A stretch of 64,000 bases of DNA from Cherax quadricarinatus (taxonomy: Eukaryota; Arthropoda; Malacostraca; Decapoda; Parastacidae), in NCBI RefSeq assembly GCF_038502225.1, contig NC_091369.1, positions 6,865,587 to 6,929,586 of the forward strand, written 5' to 3'. Positions 45,180 through 57,965 of the stretch are shown here, in pieces. How positions within the stretch are numbered: the first letter of the stretch is position 1; each line of letters starts with the position of its first letter. A model generated the notes under the pieces. That model saw only the letters and a list, made by a program, of their open reading frames with translations. It was not told the origin of the DNA and searched no databases. A program made the position numbers and the translations under genes.

Positions 45180-46140
45180 TTTTTTACTAATTTTCGTTTT
45201 ATGCGACTGGACAGAAACTGTGTATGTGTTGATGTAATATTTAGGATTTAATAAAGAAATGAATAAGATATCTCGCACCCATGTGTGTGTGTGCATCTGT
45301 ACGTGAGTGTGTACGTGAGAATGTGTACACCGTTTTAACAAATATTCTTCATAACTTTCCATCAGAGAGAGGACTCGCCAAACCTTAATTATCCCCACAG
45401 TTGTCGCTGAAGTTGTCAGCATCAAAGAGACTAGCGAATGAAAGATATTATTTACGATGGTGCAGCCTGACGCCACCATCAATACACACACTGTTTACCC
45501 GGAAATGTTAGAGCCACACTGGGTACATTTCTCCAGTATTGACTTTTGTCGCTGCTTCAATACATGTTAGGAAACATGTTCCCCTTGATAAGAGGCGCAA
45601 CCTGAACCTGATGACTAGATAACGCCTGTACGAATAGAAGGCAAGGGGAAGGGGGCAAAGGGAGGGAGGAAGGGGGTAAAGGGGAAGTAACTGGAATGGA
45701 ATTCAGGGGGAAATGCCCTGTAGTGCAAGATAGGAAGCAGGGAGGAAATTTGCTGTCAAGGAAGGGGGCAAGAGAGCATGTCATGTCTATCTTTGGCTAG
45801 GCTGGGGGTTCCCATCTCCCCGGCAACACTTAAATTTCCTACGCAATTTCTGAGGTTTGAACGCCTGTGTCGTACGCTGAAGAATTCCAGCATAAATAAT
45901 AACACAAATTTGGGATGAGTGTCTCTTAATGAACCTTCCCTCAATCAGCCCTAGTATATATATAAGGGATTTAAAATTCATAAATCTTTGTTACCATTTT
46001 ATACTACAATAAATTTAAAATATTTGATGATTTAAAATAAGATGATTGACGTCTAGACAAAGTTAATGGGGTAGTTATCTTAGAAGAATTTGAGTATATT
46101 AGTAGAATGGAAAAGTTACTGTTAGATTAACATTATCTGA
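45180..46140. other. No gene recognised
   Basis: Single-copy sequence. The minus frame 45156-45491 and shorter frames have no recognisable domain, and no exon-like block with splice sites was found. Confidence 0.35.
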
Positions 46141-46142
46141 TC

Positions 46143-46172
46143 CATATATATGTATATATATATATATATATA

Positions 46173-46245
<73 letters not shown>
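46143..46245. repeat. (TA)n microsatellite preceding element M
   Basis: About 95 bp of TA ending at GTCGTGCC. Confidence 0.93.
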
Positions 46246-46248
<3 letters not shown>

Positions 46249-46624
46249 GTGCCGAATAGGTAAAACTTGCAATTTTGGCTTAAATAGCAACGCTATTCTT
46301 GCGGAATAAGACGAACGAAAATTTGTGTATGCAATAATTTCGGAAAAATCATTCTGATCTTAACGAAAAAAATATATTTCACTGTGTTTGTTTATTATTA
46401 TATTGCTGTAAATTTATCTAAAATATATTTAGTTGGATTACGCTAAATTAAATTGCGCTTGTTATAAAGTTAGGTAAGTTTTCTAAGGTTCTTTTGGTAC
46501 AAAATTATTAATTTTTACATTAACATAAATGAAAAAAAATATTTCTTTAAACGTATAAGATAAAATTTTAGAAAGGACTTAATTTTAAATGAGTTCTTGC
46601 TAACTGACCAAATTTGCCTATTCA
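46246..46624 (+). mobile_element. MITE-like element M, copy 3
   Basis: GTCGTGCCGAATAGGTAAAA start directly after (TA)n. The body is colinear with copy 2, and the last roughly 12 bp of the terminal repeat are missing ('ccaaatttgcctattc'). Confidence 0.75.
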
Positions 46625-46684
46625 TCAGTGACACTATCACTGTGTTTGCAGAGGAGCGCAGATACGACAGTTTAGATGTTACTC

Positions 46685-46755
46685 CAAACAGTAAATATCC
46701 TAGCCCCCTCCTTTAAGTGCAAGCATTCTACTTTCCACCTCCAAGACTCAAGTAG
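46685..46755 (-). mobile_element. RTE-like LINE 3' UTR fragment
   Basis: 'ttaagtgcaagcattctactttccacctccaagactcaag' is a diverged complement of the UTR at about 32990-33035. Confidence 0.45.
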
Positions 46756-46930
46756 ATATATTAATGCATCCACGAACGAGTGGTTTTAAGCATATAACAA
46801 TACTGCGACTGGCTGGGAATCGAATTTCCGATACTTTATCAAGCCCAGCGAGAAGCCTGACAAAATTCCAAGACTCCTTAATCCACTGAGCAATCAATGT
46901 TGTAAACATCAGGTGCCCAGTACCACTGAA
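46756..46930 (-). repeat. tRNA-derived SINE copy (SINE-3)
   Basis: On the minus strand: 'ttgctcagtggattaaggagtc' (A-box region) and, about 50 bp on, 'aattcgattcccagcc' (B-box), then a non-tRNA body ending near 46756. Confidence 0.55.
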
Positions 46931-47049
46931 CATGTTACTCCTGATGCCAACACATACGTGCTGTGATAAGCTACAGAACTAATTTCAGTCTCCTCCCGTT
47001 CAAAATACGTCTTCACGAGCAGTACACATATTAATGCATGCACAAACAA

Positions 47050-47177
47050 GCTTCATACATAGTTTTAAGAGCAGGTACGATAGAGTCCACGAGGTTGAGA
47101 GTGAATCTGAAGAGTGGTAAGTTAAGAAGCAGGGCCAGGAGCTGAGAATCAACCCCCGCAACAAACACAAATATGCG

Positions 47178-47242
<65 letters not shown>

Positions 47243-47280
47243 GACCCCTGCAACCACAAATAGGTGAGTACACACACACT
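47050..47280 (+). mobile_element. Two LINE-A terminal fragments separated by (CA)n
   Basis: The first copy 'cttcatacatagttttaaga' to 'aatatgcgagtac' is followed by about 70 bp of (CA)n. Then the final 30 bp of a second copy ('tcgacccctgcaaccacaaataggtgagtac') is followed by ACACACAC again. Confidence 0.8.
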
Positions 47281-47346
47281 CGCTTTGTGCTGGTGACAAT
47301 AGCAAAACCTTCCTAGTCTTCTAGCCTCCTCTCTCCCGGTACTTAC

Positions 47347-49378
47347 ACCACTCCCCCTGTACCAGTGACAGCACTTTCCCCAGCCTCACCCATCCCCCGG
47401 TTCCTCCTCTGTCCCAGTGCCAGCACCTCTCCCCATGTACCGGTGACAGCACGCCAGCTTCACCAATCCCCCGGTTCCTCCTCTGTCCCAGTACCAGCAT
47501 CTCTCCCCATGTACCAGTGACAGCACCCCAGCTTCACCCATCCCCCGGTTCCTCCTCTGTCCCAGTACCAGCACCTCTCCCCCTGTACCGGTGACAGTAC
47601 CCCAGCTTCACCCATCCCCCGGTTCCTCCTCTGTCCCAGTACCAGCACCTCTCCCCCTGGACCGGTGACAGCACCCCCAGCTTCACCCATCCCCCGGTTC
47701 CTCCTCTGTCCCAGTACCAGCACCTCTCCCCCTGTACCGGTGACAGCACGCCAGCTTCACCCATCCCCCGGTTCCTCCTCTGTCCCAGTACCAGCACCTC
47801 TCCCCCTGTACCGGTGACAGCACCCCACCATCCCCCGGTTCCTCCTCTGTCCCAGTACCAGCACCTCTCCCCCTGTGCCGGTGACAGCACCCCAGCTTCA
47901 CCCATCCCCCGGTTCCTCCTCTGTCCCAGTACCAGCACCTCTCCCCCTGTACCGGTGACAGCACCCCAGCTTCACCCATCCCCCGGTTCCTCCTCTGTCC
48001 CAGTACCAGCACCTCTCCCCCTGTACCGGTGACAGCACCCCACCATCCCCCGGTTCCTCCTCTGTCCCAGTACCAGCACCTCTCCCCCTGTGCCGGTGAC
48101 AGCACCCCAGCTTTACCCATCCCCCGGTTCCTTCTCTCTCCCAGTACCAGCACCTCTCCCCCTGTACCGGTGACAGCACCCCAGCTTCACCCATGCCCCG
48201 GTTCCTCCTCTGTCCCAGTACCAGCACCTCTCCCCCTGTACCGGTGACAGCACCCCAGCTTCACCCATCCCCCGGTTCCTCCTCTGTCCCAGTACCAGCA
48301 CCTCTCCCCCTGTACCGGTGACAGCACCCCAGCTTCACCCATCCCCCCGTTCCTCCTCTGTCCAAGTACCATCACCTCTCCCCCTGTACCGGTGACAGCA
48401 CCCCAGCTTCACCCATCCCCCGGTTCCTCCTCTGTCCCAGTACCAGCACCTATCCCCCTGTACCGGTGACAGCACCCCAGCTTCACCCATCCCTCGGTTC
48501 CTCCTCTGTCCCAGTACCAGCACCTCTAACCCTGTACCGGTGACAGCACCCCAGCTTCACCCATCCCCCGGTTACTCCTTTGTCCCAGTACCAGCACCTC
48601 TCCCCCTGTACCGGTGACAGCACCCCAGCTTCACCCATCCCCCGGTTCCTCCTGTCCCAGTACCAGCACCTCTAACCCTGTACCGGTGACAGCACCCCAG
48701 CTTCACCCATCCCCCGGTGTCCCAGTACCAGCACCTCTCCCCCTGTACCGGTGACAGCACCCCAGCTTCACCCATCCTCCGGTTCCTCCTGTCCCAGTAC
48801 CATCACCTCTTCCCCCTGTACCGGTGACAGCACCCCAGCTTCACCCATCTCCCGGTTCCTCCTCTGTCCCAGTACCAGCACCTCTCTCCCTGTATCGGTG
48901 ACAGCACCCCAGCCTCATCGGTCCCCCGGTTCCTCCTCTGTCCCAGTACCAGCACCTCTCCCCCTGTACCGGTGACAGCACCCCAGCTTCACCCATCCCC
49001 CGGTTCCTCCTCTGTCCCAGTACCAGCACCTCTCCCCCTGTACTGGTGACAGCACCCCAGCTTCACCCATCCCCCGGTTCCTTCTCTGTCCCAGTACCAG
49101 CACCTCTCCTCCTGTACCGGTGACAGCACCCCAGCTTCACCCATCCCCCGGTTCCTCCTGTCCCAGTACCAGCACCTCTCCCCCTGTATCGGTGACAGCA
49201 CCCCAGCCTCATCGGTCCCCCGGTTCCTCCTCTGTCCCAGTACCAGCACCTCTCCCCCTGTACCGGTGACAGCACCCCAGCTTCACCCATCCCCCGGTTC
49301 CTCCTCTGTCCCAGTACCAGCACCTCTCCCCCTGTACCGGTGACAGCACCCCAGCGTCACCGGTCCCCCGGTACCTCC
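47347..49378 (+). repeat. 74-bp minisatellite, about 27 copies
   Basis: Units start CTGTACCGGTGACAGCACCC and end 'ccagcacctctcccc'. A shortened unit lacking 'agcttcac' recurs (47827, 48044), and units lacking 'ctctgt' or parts of 'ttcctcctctgt' lie near 48650-48790. Frames open for 62-156 codons are offset by the period and are not genes. Confidence 0.93.
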
Positions 49379-49552
49379 TCACTAGCGTTACGTAAATTAC
49401 CCTCGGGAAATCCTGGTGCTCTGGCTGCACACAATATATTTAAGATCTCACCTAAACTAATTTAATAATTTAAGATTTGAAGGAAATCGCTAAGTAAATG
49501 TTCTCTGACTTTTATCAGGAAGAGCTAAACCCGTAGAAATTAAATTTAATAC

Positions 49553-49830
49553 AACAGTCTGGTAGGCAACGCTCTCGCTTCACACACTGAGCGTCCGTGG
49601 TTCGATCCCCGGCAAGGGTGGGAATAGTGGGTTTGTTTCCTTACACCTGCTGTCCCTGTTCACCTAGCAAGTAAATAGGTACCTGGGTGTTACTCGACTG
49701 GTGTGGGTCGCATCCTGGGGGACAAGACTGAGGACACCAGTGGAAATAAGACAGTCCTCGATGACGCACTGACTTTCTTGGGTTATCCTGGGTGGCTAAC
49801 CCTCCGGGGTTAAAAATCCCAACAAAATCT
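49553..49830 (+). repeat. SINE-1, fullest copy
   Basis: 'gtctggtaggcaacgctctc' (A-box), 'tccgtggttcgatccccgg' (B-box), body 'cacctagcaagtaaataggtacctgggtg' and 'cgcatcctgggggacaag', ending near 49830 just before (ATT)n (49837-49873). It is preceded by 'gaagagctaaacccgtag', the head of the other dispersed repeat. Confidence 0.75.
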
Positions 49831-49839
49831 TAGCTTTTA

Positions 49840-49873
<34 letters not shown>

Positions 49874-49904
49874 GGGAAACGTTAAAAATAAGAATAAGAG
49901 AAAG

Positions 49905-50335
49905 GAACACTACAACAGGCCTACTGGCCCATGCTAGGCAGGTCCAAGTCACACCCACTTAAGAAGGAGCACTACAGCAGGCCTACTGGCCCATGCTAGG
50001 CAGGTCCAAGTCACACCCACTTAAGAAGGAAGGAGCACTACAGCAGGCCTACTGGCCCATGCTAGGCAGGTTCAAGTCACACCCACCTACACTCATTCAT
50101 GTACTTATCTAACTTATTTTAAAGGTAATACCTTGAGTGACGCTACTCGGTAGTTTGTTCCACTCATCCACTACTCTATTATCAAACCAATACCTTCTTA
50201 CATCTTTTCTAAATCTCAGTGTTTCCAACCTAAATCCAATGCTGCGAGTCTTGTCATGGTTAGATATTTTTAGCACGTTATTTACATCCTCTTTATTTAT
50301 TCCTGTTTTCCATTTATACACCTCAATCATGTGTG
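49905..50335 (-). mobile_element. LINE-C 3' end with threefold UTR repeat
   Basis: Minus-strand frame 50109-50330 reads 'IEVYKWKTGINKEDVNNVL', 'RKDVRRYWFDNRVVDEWNKL', the common C-terminal domain of LINE ORF2 proteins in this group. On its 3' side a roughly 60-bp UTR block ('ggcctactggcccatgctagg') is repeated three times (49913-50090). It is 5'-truncated at about 50335, next to the 42-bp array. Confidence 0.7.
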
Positions 50336-50369
50336 TATGTTTATATGTGGACGACCCCGGAGAAAAGTA

Positions 50370-53300
50370 GTGTCAGGTTACACTGGTGGAGGACGACCTT
50401 GGAACAAGGTAGTGTCAGGTTACACTGGTGGAGGACGACCTCGGAACAAGGTAGTGTCAGGTTACACTGGTGGAGGACGACCTCGGAACAAGGTAGTGTC
50501 AGGTTACACTGGTGGAGGACGACCTTGGAACAAGGTAGTGTTAGGTTACACTGGTGGAGGACGACCTTGGAACAAGGTAGTGTTAGGTTACACTGGTGGA
50601 GGACGACCTTGGAACAAGGTAGTGTTAGGTTACACTGGTGGAGGACGACCTTGGAACAAGGTAGTGTTAGGTTACACTGGTGGAGGACGACCTTGGAACA
50701 AGGTAGTGTCAGGTTACACTGGTGGAGGACGACCTTGGAACAAGGTAGTGTCAGGTTACACTGGTGGAGGACGACCTTGGAACAAAGTAGTGTCATGTTA
50801 CACTGGTGGAGGACGACCTTGGAACAAGGTAGTGTTAGGTTACACTGGTGGAGGACGACCTTGGAACAAGGTAGTGTTAGGTTACACTGGTGGAGGACGA
50901 CCTTGGAACAAGGTAGTGTTAGGTTACACTGGTGGAGGACGACCTTGGAACAAGGTAGTGTTAGGTTACACTGGTGGAGGACGACCTTGGAACAAGGTAG
51001 TGTCAGGTTACACTGGTGGAGGACGACCTTGGAACAAGGTAGTGTCAGGTTACACTGGTGGAGGACGACCTTGGAACAAAGTAGTGTCATGTTACACTGG
51101 TGGAGGACGACCTTGGAACAAGGTAGTGTTAGGTTACACTGGTGGAGGACGACCTTGGAACAAGGTAGTGTTAGGTTACACTGGTGGAGGACGACCTTGG
51201 AACAAGGTAGTGTTAGGTTACACTGGTGGAGGACGACCTTGGAACAAGGTAGTGTTAGGTTACACTGGTGGAGGACGACCTTGGAACAAGGTAGTGTCAG
51301 GTTACACTGGTGGAGGACGACCTTGGAACAAGGTAGTGTCAGGTTACACTGGTGGAGGACGACCTTGGAACAAAGTAGTGTCATGTTACACTGGTGGAGG
51401 ACGACCTTGGAACAAGGTAGTGTTAGGTTACACTGGTGGAGGACGACCTTGGAACAAGGTAGTGTTAGGTTACACTGGTGGAGGACGACCTTGGAACAAG
51501 GTAGTGTTAGGTTACACTGGTGGAGGACGACCTTGGAACAAGGTAGTGTTAGGTTACACTGGTGGAGGACGACCTTGGAACAAGGTAGTGTCAGGTTACA
51601 CTGGTGGAGGACGACCTTGGAACAAGGTAGTGTCAGGTTACACTGGTGGAGGACGACCTTGGAACAAAGTAGTGTCATGTTACACTGGTGGAGGACGACC
51701 TTGGAACAAGGTAGTGTTACGTTACACTGGTGGAGGACGACCTTGGAACAAGGTAGTGTTAGGTTACACTGGTGGAGGACGACCTTGGAACAAGGTAGTG
51801 TTAGGTTACACTGGTGGAGGACGACCTTGGAACAAGGTAGTGTTAGGTTACACTGATGGAGGACGACCTTGGAACAAGGTAGTGTCAGGTTACACTGGTG
51901 GAGGACGACCTTGGAACAAGGTAGTGTCAGGTTACACTGGTGGAGGACGACCTTGGAACAAAGTAGTGTCATGTTACACTGGTGGAGGACGACCTTGGAA
52001 CAAGGTAGTGTCAGGTTACACTGACGGAGGACGACATTGGAACAAAGTAGTGTCAGTTACACTGGTGGAGGACGACCTTGGAACAAGGTAGTGTCAGGTT
52101 ACACTGGTGGAGGACGACCTTGGAACAAAGTAGTGTCATGTTACACTGGTGGAGGACGACCTTGGAACAAGGTAGTGTCAGGTTACACTGGCGGAGGACG
52201 ACATTGGAACAAAGTAGTGTCAGTTACACTGGTGGAGGACGACCTTGGAACAAGGTAGTGTCAGGTTACACTGGTGGAGGACGACCTTGGAACAAGGTAG
52301 TGTCAGGTTACACTGGTGGAGGACGACCTTGGAACAAGGTAGTGTCAGGTTACACTGGTGGAGGACGACCTTGGAACAAAGTAGTGTCAGTTACACTGGT
52401 GGAGGACGACCTTGGAACAAGGTAGTGTTAGGTTACACTGGTGGAGGACGACCTTGGAACAAGGTAGTGTTAGGTTACACTGGTGGAGGACGACCTTGGA
52501 ACAAGGTAGTGTTAGGTTACACTGGTGGAGGACGACCTTGGAACAAGGTAGTGTCAGGTTACACTGGTGGAGGACGACCTTGGAACAAGGTAGTGTCAGG
52601 TTACACTGGTGGAGGACGACCTTGGAACAAAGTAGTGTCATGTTACACTGGTGGAGGACGACCTTGGAACAAGGTAGTGTTAGGTTACACTGGTGGAGGA
52701 CGACCTTGGATCAAGGTAGTGTTAGGTTACACTGGTGGAGGACGACCTTGGAACAAGGTAGTGTTAGGTTACACTGGTGGAGGACGACCTTGGAACAAGG
52801 TAGTGTTAGGTTACACTGGTGGAGGACGACCTTGGAACAAGGTAGTGTCAGGTTACACTGGTGGAGGACGACCTTGGAACAAGGTAGTGTCAGGTTACAC
52901 TGGTGGAGGACGACCTTGGAACAAAGTAGTGTCATGTTACACTGGTGGAGGACGACCTTGGAACAAGGTAGTGTTAGGTTACACTGGTGGAGGACGACCT
53001 TGGAACAAGGTAGTGTTAGGTTACACTGGTGGAGGACGACCTTGGAACAAGGTAGTGTTAGGTTACACTGGTGGAGGACGACCTTGGAACAAGGTAGTGT
53101 TAGGTTACACTGGTGGAGGACGACCTTGGAACAAGGTAGTGTCAGGTTACACTGGTGGAGGACGACCTTGGAACAAGGTAGTGTCAGGTTACACTGGTGG
53201 AGGACGACCTTGGAACAAAGTAGTGTCATGTTACACTGGTGGAGGACGACCTTGGAACAAGGTAGTGTTAGGTTACACTGGTGGAGGACGACCTTGGAAC

Positions 53301-54228
53301 AAGGTAGTGTTAGGTTACACTGGTGGAGGACGACCTTGGAACAAGGTAGTGTTAGGTTACACTGGTGGAGGACGACCTTGGAACAAGGTAGTGTTAGGTT
53401 ACACTGGTGGAGGACGACCTTGGAACAAGGTAGTGTCAGGTTACACTGGTGGAGGACGACCTTGGAACAAGGTTGTGTCAGGTTACACTGGTGGAGGACG
53501 ACCTTGGAACAAAGTAGTGTCATGTTACACTGGTGGAGGACGACCTTGGAACAAGGTAGTGTTAGGTTACACTGGTGGAGGACGACCTTGGAACAAGGTA
53601 GTGTTAGGTTACACTGGTGGAGGACGACCTTGGAACAAGGTAGTGTTAGGTTACACTGGTGGAGGACGACCTTGGAACAAGGTAGTGTTAGGTTACACTG
53701 GTGGAGGACGACCTTGGAACAAGGTAGTGTCAGGTTACACTGGTGGAGGACGACCTTGGAACAAGGTAGTGTCAGGTTACACTGGTGGAGGACGACCTTG
53801 GAACAAAGTAGTGTCATGTTACACTGGTGGAGGACGACCTTGGAACAAGGTAGTGTCAGGTTACACTGACGGAGGACGACATTGGAACAAAGTAGTGTCA
53901 GTTACACTGGTGGAGGACGACCTTGGAACAAGGTAGTGTCAGGTTACACTGGTGGAGGACGACCTTGGAACAAAGTAGTGTCATGTTACACTGGTGGAGG
54001 ACGACCTTGGAACAAGGTAGTGTCAGGTTACACTGGCGGAGGACGACATTGGAACAAAGTAGTGTCAGTTACACTGGTGGAGGACGACCTTGGAACAAGG
54101 TAGTGTCAGGTTACACTGGTGGAGGACGACCTTGGAACAAGGTAGTGTCAGGTTACACTGGTGGAGGACGACCTTGGAACAAAGTAGTGTCAGTTACACT
54201 GGTGGAGGACGACCTTGGAACAAGGTAA
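50370..54228 (+). repeat. 42-bp satellite, about 92 units, with 7-unit (294-bp) higher-order repeat
   Basis: Unit core GGTTACACTGGTGGAGGACG plus 'accttggaacaaggtagtgt(t/c)a'. Variant order is four 'ttagg', two 'tcagg', one 'tcatg' units, repeated; 'tgtcatg' recurs at 50791, 51085 and 51379 (294-bp steps). 41-bp units ('gtcagttac') break the otherwise open plus frame (GYTGGGRPWNKVVS) near 52048, 52211, 52387, 53898, 54063 and 54188. A block with 'ctgacgg' is duplicated 1845 bp apart (52021, 53866). Confidence 0.93.
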
Positions 54229-54394
54229 TGTCAGCAGCAGGGTGAACCTTCCTTCAGAGCTCCCCCAGAGAGAGGAGGGTGAGGCTCAGGGGGTGAGGAG
54301 CAGAGAAAGAAGTATCTAGGTCAGGGTACTAGCTGCAGGCACCCTCTTGCATCCCTCTCGTCCTTCCTCTTTCCCTCTCCCTCTCTCTCTCTCT
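54229..54394. other. Purine-rich then CT-rich spacer
   Basis: 'gagagaggagggtgaggctc' then '(CT)n' at 54377-54393. Nothing gene-like. Confidence 0.5.
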
Positions 54395-54515
54395 TCGTTA
54401 GGTTTAGAATGATTTTTGCAAAATTATTGCATACACAAATTTTTGCTAGCCTTATTCGGCAAGAAGAGCGTTGCTATTTAAGCCAAAATCGCAAGTTTTA
54501 CCTATTCGGCACGAC
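54395..54515 (-). mobile_element. MITE-like element M, copy 4, partial
   Basis: The complement of the first 120 bp of element M, with its terminal GTCGTGCC at 54508-54515 followed by TA-rich sequence. Confidence 0.7.
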
Positions 54516-54654
54516 ATACGTATATATAATACTATATTAAAATTTAATGTTATCTTCGAGAAGTCTACGGAGAGTAGTAGCCAGAGTTCATTTTGCAACA
54601 ACAGTAAACACTCAAATGTCGTAGATTCTGAGGTTAGTCAAGTTTTATGAGTAC

Positions 54655-57595
54655 ACTGACTGTACCACCACACATTGTACCACCACACACTACCACACTG
54701 CACCACCATACACTGTACCACCATACTGTACCACACACTGTACCACCACACACTCTACCACCAGACACTGTACCACCACACACTACCACACTGTACCACC
54801 ACACACTGTACCACCACACTGTACCACACATTGTACCACCACACACTACCACACTGCACCACCACACACTGTACCACCACACACTACCACACTGCACCAC
54901 CACACTGTACCACACACTGTACCACCACACACTACCACAATGCACCACCACACACTGTACCACCACACTGTACCACACACTGTACCACCACACACTCTAC
55001 CACCAGACACTGTACCACCACACACTACCACACACTGTACCACCACACACTCTACCACCAGACACTGTACCACCACACACTGTACCACCACACATTGTAC
55101 CACCACACACTACCACACTGCGCCACCACACACTGTACCACCACACTGTACCACACTGTCCCACCACACACTCTACCACCAGACACTGTACCACCACACT
55201 CTACCACCAGACACTGTACCACCACACTTTGTACCACACACTGTACCACCACACACTGTACCACCACACACTACCACACACTGTACCACCACACACTCTA
55301 CCACCAGACACTGTACCACCACACACTACCACACTGCACCACCACACACTGTACCACACACTGTACCACCACACACTACCACCAGACACTGTACCACCAC
55401 ACACTGTACCACCACACACTGTACCACCACACACTACCACACACTGTACCACCACACACTGTACCACCACACACTCTACCACCAGACACTACCACCACAC
55501 ACTGTACCACCACACACTGTACCACACACTGCACCACCACACACTGTACCACCACACACTGTACCACACACTGCACCACCACACACTGTACCACCACACA
55601 CTGTACCATACACTGTACCACCACACACTGTACCACCACACACTGCACCACCACACACTGTACCACCACACACTGTACCACACACTGCACCACCACACAC
55701 TGTACCACACACTGCACCACCACACACTGTACCACCAGACACTGTACCACACACTGTACCACCACACACTGTACCACCACATACTACCACCAGACACTAC
55801 CACCAGACACTACCACCACACACTGTACCACACCACCACACACTGTACCACCACAAACTGTACCACACACTGTACCACCACACACTGTACCACACACTGC
55901 ACTACCACACACTGTACCACCACACACTGTACCACACACTGTACCACCACACACCACCACCACACACTACCACCACACACTGTACCACACACTGTACCAC
56001 CACACACCACCACCACACACTGTACCACCACACACTGCACCACCACACACTACCACCACACTGTACCACACACTGCATCACCACACACTGTACCACCACA
56101 CACTGTACCACTCTGTACCACACACTGCACCACCACACACTGTACCACCACACACTGTACCACACACTGTACCACCACACACTACCACACACTGTATCAC
56201 CACACACTGTACCACCACACACTGCACCACCACACACTGTACCATCACACACTGTACCACACACTGCACCACCACACACTGTACCACCACACGCTGTACC
56301 ACACACTGTACCAACACACACTGTACCACCACACACTGCACCACCACACACTACCACCACACACTGTACCACACACTGCATCACCACACACTGTACCACC
56401 AAACACTGTACCACAAACTGTACCACCACACACTGCACCACCAAACACTGTACCACACAATGCACCACCACACAAAGCACCACCACACACTGCACCAACA
56501 CACACTGCACCACCACACACTGCACCACCACACAATGCACCACCACACACTGTACCATCACACATTGTGCCACCACGCACTGTACCACCACACATTGTAC
56601 CACCACACACTGTACCACCACACACTGTACCACCACACATTGCACCACACACTGTACCACCACACACTGAACCACCACACACTGCACCACCACACACTGT
56701 ACCACCACCACCACACTGCAACACCACCATCACCATACACTGCACCACCACCACCACACACTGCACCACCATCATCACCATACACTGCACCACCATCACC
56801 ACACACTGCACCACCATCACCACACACTGCACCACCACCACACATTGCACCACCACCCCCACACACTGCACCACCACCATACACTACACAACCACCATAC
56901 ACTGCACAACCACCACCACACTGCACCACCACCATACACTGCACAACTACCACACACTGCACCACCACAAACACTGCACCACCACAAACTGCACCACCAC
57001 ATACTGCACCACCACAAACACTGCACCACCACATACTGCACCACCACATACTGCACCACCACAAACACTGCACCATATCACCACCCCACACACTGCACCA
57101 CCACACGCTGCACCACCACACGCTGCATCACCACCACATCACTCCCACATACTGCACCACCACACGTTGCACCACATACTGCACCACCATATACTCCACC
57201 ACCACACACACTGCGCCACCGCCACACACTGCACCACCACACACTGCACCACCACACACTGCACCACCATACATACTGCACCACCACACACTGCACCACC
57301 ACACACTGCACCATCACACGCACTGCACCACCGCCACATACATCACTCCCACCACATATGGACAACCACAACATACATCACCACCAAACATTGCACCACC
57401 ACCACCACACTGCACCACTACCACATACATCACCACCACCACATACATCACTACCACCACATACTGCACAACCACCACACACTACATCACCATCAACACA
57501 TACCGCACCACCACACATTGAACCACCACCACCACCGCACTTCACCACATACACTACATCACCACATAAACTACATCACCACATACATTACAACA
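54655..57595 (+). repeat. AC-rich irregular minisatellite (CCACCACACACTGTA units), almost G-free on the plus strand
   Basis: 15-bp units CACCACACACTGTAC mixed with 10- to 12-bp 'caccacacac' and 'taccacaca' forms. TGTAC units dominate on the left, TGCAC in the middle, and CAC triplets on the right. G occurs almost only in TG. Plus frames stay open up to 1017 codons (His/Thr/Pro/Tyr), an effect of composition: stop codons need TGA, TAA or TAG, which hardly occur here. Confidence 0.9.
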
Positions 57596-57699
57596 CAGGC
57601 AAGTATACATAATAAAACTCTACGGATATCAGTCATGGGATTTAACCTTGCTCCAGTGAACATTCAACTGGCGCAGATCTGCCCTTACATGGAGTTCTA

Positions 57700-57965
57700 G
57701 TTAGCAACGGTACCAGCTGACGAAGGCGACGCAGTAGGAGTGATTAAGAGCCGTACAGGTGATCGCAAAGTAAGGGCGCACGGCGGACAAGGCGTGAAAA
57801 TAGGGGTCCGGGATGGTCCCCTTTAACTTGAGCGTCCCAAGGGAGGAGGTATCAGCTCTCGGGGAAGCATCCCCCTCCCCCTGACCTACTGTGCCTCTTC
57901 CTCCTGCGGCCGCAGGCACTCTTCTTTCCTTCCTGATGGGGGAGAATGAAAGGGGGTAGCCTAGC
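57700..57965. other. GC-rich island of unknown nature
   Basis: The only long CpG- and GC-rich single-copy stretch in the window, including GCGGCCGC near 57907. A minus-strand 72-codon frame (57701-57919) is open and reads 'GTIPDPYFHALSAVRPYF' among others. I do not recognise it. It could be an exon or promoter of a gene on either strand, or an unlisted repeat. Confidence 0.35.

Noticed and set aside
54647..57700. His/Thr/Pro-rich frames of 576-1017 codons
   Set aside because: Nearly G-free sequence hardly contains stop codons in any plus frame; three frames are open in parallel.
57701..57919. Minus-strand 72-codon frame as a defined gene
   Set aside because: No recognisable family, no clear splice context; kept only as an unexplained GC-rich segment.
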